NCBI GenBank assembly: GCA_031276685.1 | Contig: JAISMQ010000298.1 | Span: 1 to 8,106 of the forward strand | Origin: Treponema sp. | GTDB taxonomy: Bacteria > Spirochaetota > Spirochaetia > Treponematales > Breznakiellaceae | Length of the DNA: 8,106 nt | Direction: 5' to 3' | In this document: one piece after another, positions 5,564 through 8,106 of the stretch | How positions within the stretch are numbered: position 1 is the first letter of the stretch | Layout: each line of letters opens with the position of its first letter | Translations under genes and position numbers: made by a program | Notes under the pieces: generated by a model | What the model saw: the letters and a program-made list of their open reading frames with translations, nothing else | Database searches by the model: none | Told to the model about the DNA's origin: nothing

Positions 5564-8092
5564 ATGCTTGTTTTGAAATTCGGCGGCAGTTCCGTGGGTT
5601 CTCCCGCCGCGATTGGGAATATTATCGAGATTCTGAACGATTCCAAACACCGCGGAAGGGTCGCCGCCGTGGTGGTTTCCGCTTTTTCCGGCGTAACCGA
5701 CGATCTTATCGCCGCCGCCCGCCTGGCCGCCGGGGGGGATCCCGCCCGCAGCCCGGCTGGGCTTTCCGCCGGGCCGGCCCGCTGGGAAACCATCGCGGGG
5801 AATCTGCGCGAGCGGCACGAAGACACGGCCGCCCGCTTCCTCGCCGGGGCGGATCTGGAGGCCGCCCGGGCAGAACTTGGCGGGACCCTGGAGGAGCTTG
5901 GCCGTATCCTGCGGGGCGTCGAAGTCCTGGGGGAGCTTTCCCCCCTGGTCCAGGACCGCGTGATGAGCTTTGGCGAACGCCTGTCCGCCGCCCTGCTCGC
6001 CCGGATCTTCAGGGCGCGGGGGATAGCGGCCTCGTATGTCGATATGCGGCCCCTGATCAGGACCGACAGCGCCTATGGCCGCGCCGTCTTTGCCCCCGCC
6101 GAAACCTACGCCGCCATCCGCCGCTTCTTTGAGGCCGCCGCAGGGCAGGCCGCATCGGGGCAAGCCGCCGCAGGGCAGGTCCCCGTTTGCACGGGCTTTA
6201 TCGGTTCCGACAGCCGGGGCTGTACCACCACGCTGGGCCGGGGGGGGTCGGACCTCAGCGCCTCCATCATCGCCGCCGCCCTTGGGGCGGAGGAACTGGA
6301 GATCTGGACCGATGTGGACGGGATCCTCACCGCGGACCCCCGGCTGGTAAAAAACAGCTTTCGCATAGAGACGCTCTCCTACGTGGAGGCTATGGAGCTT
6401 TCCCATTTCGGGGCCAAGGTGATCTACCCCCCCACCATACGGCCAAGCCTGGAACGGGGGATACCCATCAGCGTCCGCAACACCTTTAACCCCGCCTGCC
6501 CCGGTACCAGGATCGTCAGGGACGCCCCCCAGGGGGACTACCCCATCCGGGGTATCAGTTCGATGAACAGTATCGCGCTGGTGCGGGTCCAGGGTTCCGG
6601 CATGGTGGGGGTCGCGGGCTTCTCGTCCCGCCTTTTCGGGGCACTGGCGCGGGGGGGGATCAACGTTATCCTTATCACCCAGGCGTCCAGCGAGTACTCG
6701 ATCTGCTTCGCGGTGCTGCCCCAGGATTCCGGCGCGGCGCTGGCGGCGATAGGGGAGGAGTTCGGGCGGGAAATTTCCAGCGGGGCCATTGAAAACCCCG
6801 TGTGCGAAGACGGCCTGTCGATTGTCGCCGTGGTGGGGGCCGGGATGAAGCGGAGTTCCGGCATCTCCGGCAAGGTTTTTCACGCCCTGGGCCGGAACGG
6901 CGTGAACGTGGTCGCCATCGCCCAGGGTTCATCGGAACTCAACATCTCCGCAGTCGTGGCCCGGCAGGACGAGGCCAAGGCCCTGAACGCGATCCACGAG
7001 GCGTTTTTTCTGTCCACCGTCCGCAGCGTGAACCTCTTTTTGCTGGGGCTTGGGCTTATCGGGGGCACCCTGGCCGATCAGATCACCCGCCAGAAGGAGA
7101 TTCTGGCGGCGGAGCACAAGATCCGGATCAGCGTGGCGGGGGCCGCCAATTCCCGCCGCATGGTCTTCGACCGCGCCGGGATCGATATTACGGACCTCCG
7201 ATCCCTGCTGGCCTCCCCCGGTTCGGAGCCCTACAGCCTTCCGGCCTTTATCGGCAAAATGAAGGCCATGAACCTGCCCAACACCGCGTTTTGTGACTGT
7301 ACCGCCAGCGACGAGGTCGCTGCCGCCTACGGGGATATTATCCGTTCCGCCATCCCCATCGTGACCCCCAACAAGCGGGCCAATTCGGGGGCGCTTGCCT
7401 ACTACCGGGAGCTTACCGGCTATTCCCGCGAGCGCGGAATCCCCTACCTGTACGAAACTACGGTCTGCGCGGGGCTTCCGGTTATCTCCACCCTGCGGGA
7501 TCTGCACCTTTCCGGGGACAAGGTCTGCCGTATCGAGGCCGTCCTTTCCGGCACCCTAAGCTTTATCTTCAACAGCTTTAACGGCGCCGTCCCCTTTTCC
7601 GCCCTCGTGCGGGAGGCAAAGGCCCGCGGCTATACGGAACCGGACCCGCGTGACGATCTGAACGCCATGGACGCCGCCCGCAAGGCCCTGATCCTGGCGC
7701 GGGAGTGCGGCATGACCCTGGAATTCAGCGCCGTGGACCTGGAACCCATCCTGCCCCCCGCCTGTTTTGACGCGAAAGACGTGGAAGCCTTTTTTGCCGA
7801 ACTGGAAAAACTGGACGAAGCCTTTGAAAAACGCCGGAAAGAGGCGGAAAACCGCCGGGAAGCCCTGCGCTACGTGGCCGTTATCGAAGAAGGGGCCGCC
7901 CGCCTGTCCCTGCGATCCGAGCCGGAGGGCAGCCCGTTCCGCTCCCTGGTGGATTCCGATAACGTGGTTGTGATCACCACCGCCCGTTATTCCAAACTCC
8001 CCATGGTTATAAAAGGCCCCGGCGCCGGGGCCCAGGTTACCGCCGGCGGCATCTTCGCGGATATCGTGCGGATCGCCCGTACCCTGGTATAG
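5564..8092 (+). CDS. thrA: Bifunctional aspartokinase / homoserine dehydrogenase (ThrA type)
   Basis: An 842-residue cytoplasmic fusion catalysing two steps of the aspartate pathway: aspartate to aspartyl phosphate, then aspartate semialdehyde to homoserine (the step between is asd, not in this window). The kinase domain (1-about 320) has KFGGSS (5-10), SFGERL (135-140), GRGGSD (225-230) and WTDVDGILTADPR (248-260). Two ACT-like regulatory domains follow (about 334-408 and 417-486), so threonine feedback is likely. The dehydrogenase begins with the NAD(P) fold GLGLIGG (495-501), then TPNKRA (601-606), YETTVCAGLPV (630-640) and GYTEPDPRDDL (689-699) with likely catalytic D703 and K707. Length is near E. 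coli ThrA (820). I start at ATG 5564-5566 because the family begins just before KFGGSS; the frame opens back to TTG 5477, but those 29 residues look non-coding. No Shine-Dalgarno site precedes the ATG. Residues 191-205 hold an Ala/Gly/Gln repeat. Ends TAG 8090-8092. Confidence 0.95.
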   Translation: MLVLKFGGSSVGSPAAIGNIIEILNDSKHRGRVAAVVVSAFSGVTDDLIAAARLAAGGDPARSPAGLSAGPARWETIAGNLRERHEDTAARFLAGADLEAARAELGGTLEELGRILRGVEVLGELSPLVQDRVMSFGERLSAALLARIFRARGIAASYVDMRPLIRTDSAYGRAVFAPAETYAAIRRFFEAAAGQAASGQAAAGQVPVCTGFIGSDSRGCTTTLGRGGSDLSASIIAAALGAEELEIWTDVDGILTADPRLVKNSFRIETLSYVEAMELSHFGAKVIYPPTIRPSLERGIPISVRNTFNPACPGTRIVRDAPQGDYPIRGISSMNSIALVRVQGSGMVGVAGFSSRLFGALARGGINVILITQASSEYSICFAVLPQDSGAALAAIGEEFGREISSGAIENPVCEDGLSIVAVVGAGMKRSSGISGKVFHALGRNGVNVVAIAQGSSELNISAVVARQDEAKALNAIHEAFFLSTVRSVNLFLLGLGLIGGTLADQITRQKEILAAEHKIRISVAGAANSRRMVFDRAGIDITDLRSLLASPGSEPYSLPAFIGKMKAMNLPNTAFCDCTASDEVAAAYGDIIRSAIPIVTPNKRANSGALAYYRELTGYSRERGIPYLYETTVCAGLPVISTLRDLHLSGDKVCRIEAVLSGTLSFIFNSFNGAVPFSALVREAKARGYTEPDPRDDLNAMDAARKALILARECGMTLEFSAVDLEPILPPACFDAKDVEAFFAELEKLDEAFEKRRKEAENRREALRYVAVIEEGAARLSLRSEPEGSPFRSLVDSDNVVVITTARYSKLPMVIKGPGAGAQVTAGGIFADIVRIARTLV
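6134..6179 (+). repeat. In-frame 16-base direct repeat within thrA (AAAGQ repeat)
   Basis: The 16-mer GCCGCCGCAGGGCAGG occurs at 6134-6149 and again at 6164-6179, 30 bases apart. A related unit, GCCGCATCGGGGCAA (6149-6163), lies between. The protein reads AAAGQ-AASGQ-AAAGQ (residues 191-205), three 5-residue units placed just before the strand VPVCTGFIG of the kinase domain. Unit length is a multiple of three, so copy-number change keeps the frame. It looks like slippage expansion of a surface loop. Confidence 0.75.
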
Positions 8093-8106
8093 AGCCCCGG
8101 CGGCCC

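Noticed and set aside
5507..6883. Long open frame (458 residues) on the minus strand opposite the thrA-like gene
   Set aside because: Its translation is low-complexity Gly/Pro/Arg-rich with no domain, a shadow caused by high G+C, while the plus-strand frame has a full ThrA domain set.
8015..8032. Perfect 18-base palindrome GGCCCCGGCGCCGGGGCC
   Set aside because: It encodes the conserved KGPGAGA segment of homoserine dehydrogenase in G+C-rich codons; it has no loop and lies inside the gene, so coding constraint explains it.

Overview
The window carries seven protein-coding genes and no RNA gene, insertion sequence, CRISPR array or phage gene that I can see. Six genes lie on the minus strand as one tightly packed run reading leftward from about 5419 to 2. 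They encode a WecA/MraY-family sugar-phosphate transferase, a cysteine desulfurase, the tRNA-thiolation enzyme ThiI, a small membrane zinc-ribbon protein, a DUF5685-type protein and a J-domain protein. One large gene on the plus strand (5564-8092) encodes a fused aspartokinase-homoserine dehydrogenase. The last 14 bases (8093-8106) hold no recognisable feature.

Source organism (inference, modest confidence): a bacterium with G+C-rich coding sequence, Shine-Dalgarno sites on several genes, and GTG and TTG starts as well as ATG. The J-domain/DUF5685/zinc-ribbon set is a combination I associate with Clostridia and some spirochaetes. The ThrA-type fusion and the ThiI without rhodanese domain would fit a Treponema-like spirochaete from a gut habitat. 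The sequence alone does not settle this.

Layout. (a) 2-1899, three genes of poorly known function spaced by 13 and 4 bases. They are visibly richer in A+T than the next genes. (b) 1900-1956, a 57-base spacer with a strong hairpin, where the composition changes. (c) 1957-5419, three genes joined by two 4-base stop/start overlaps (thiI, cysteine desulfurase, wecA-like), very rich in G+C. (d) 5420-5563, a 144-base divergent intergenic region with two copies of a palindrome-like ATAGTACYAT element and a small tandem repeat, the likely control region for both directions. (e) 5564-8092, the thrA-like gene.

How they work together. The cysteine desulfurase and ThiI form a credible sulfur-relay pair making 4-thiouridine in tRNA: the first takes sulfur from cysteine and the second places it on the tRNA. 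The wecA-like enzyme would start a lipid-linked glycan at the membrane, and its link to sulfur transfer seems to be only co-transcription. The ThrA-like protein catalyses two steps of the aspartate pathway toward threonine and methionine. The left-hand trio is the least understood part: a membrane zinc-ribbon protein, a DUF5685 protein with two aspartate-rich motifs like those of isoprenoid synthases, and a J-protein with a cysteine-string-like tail.
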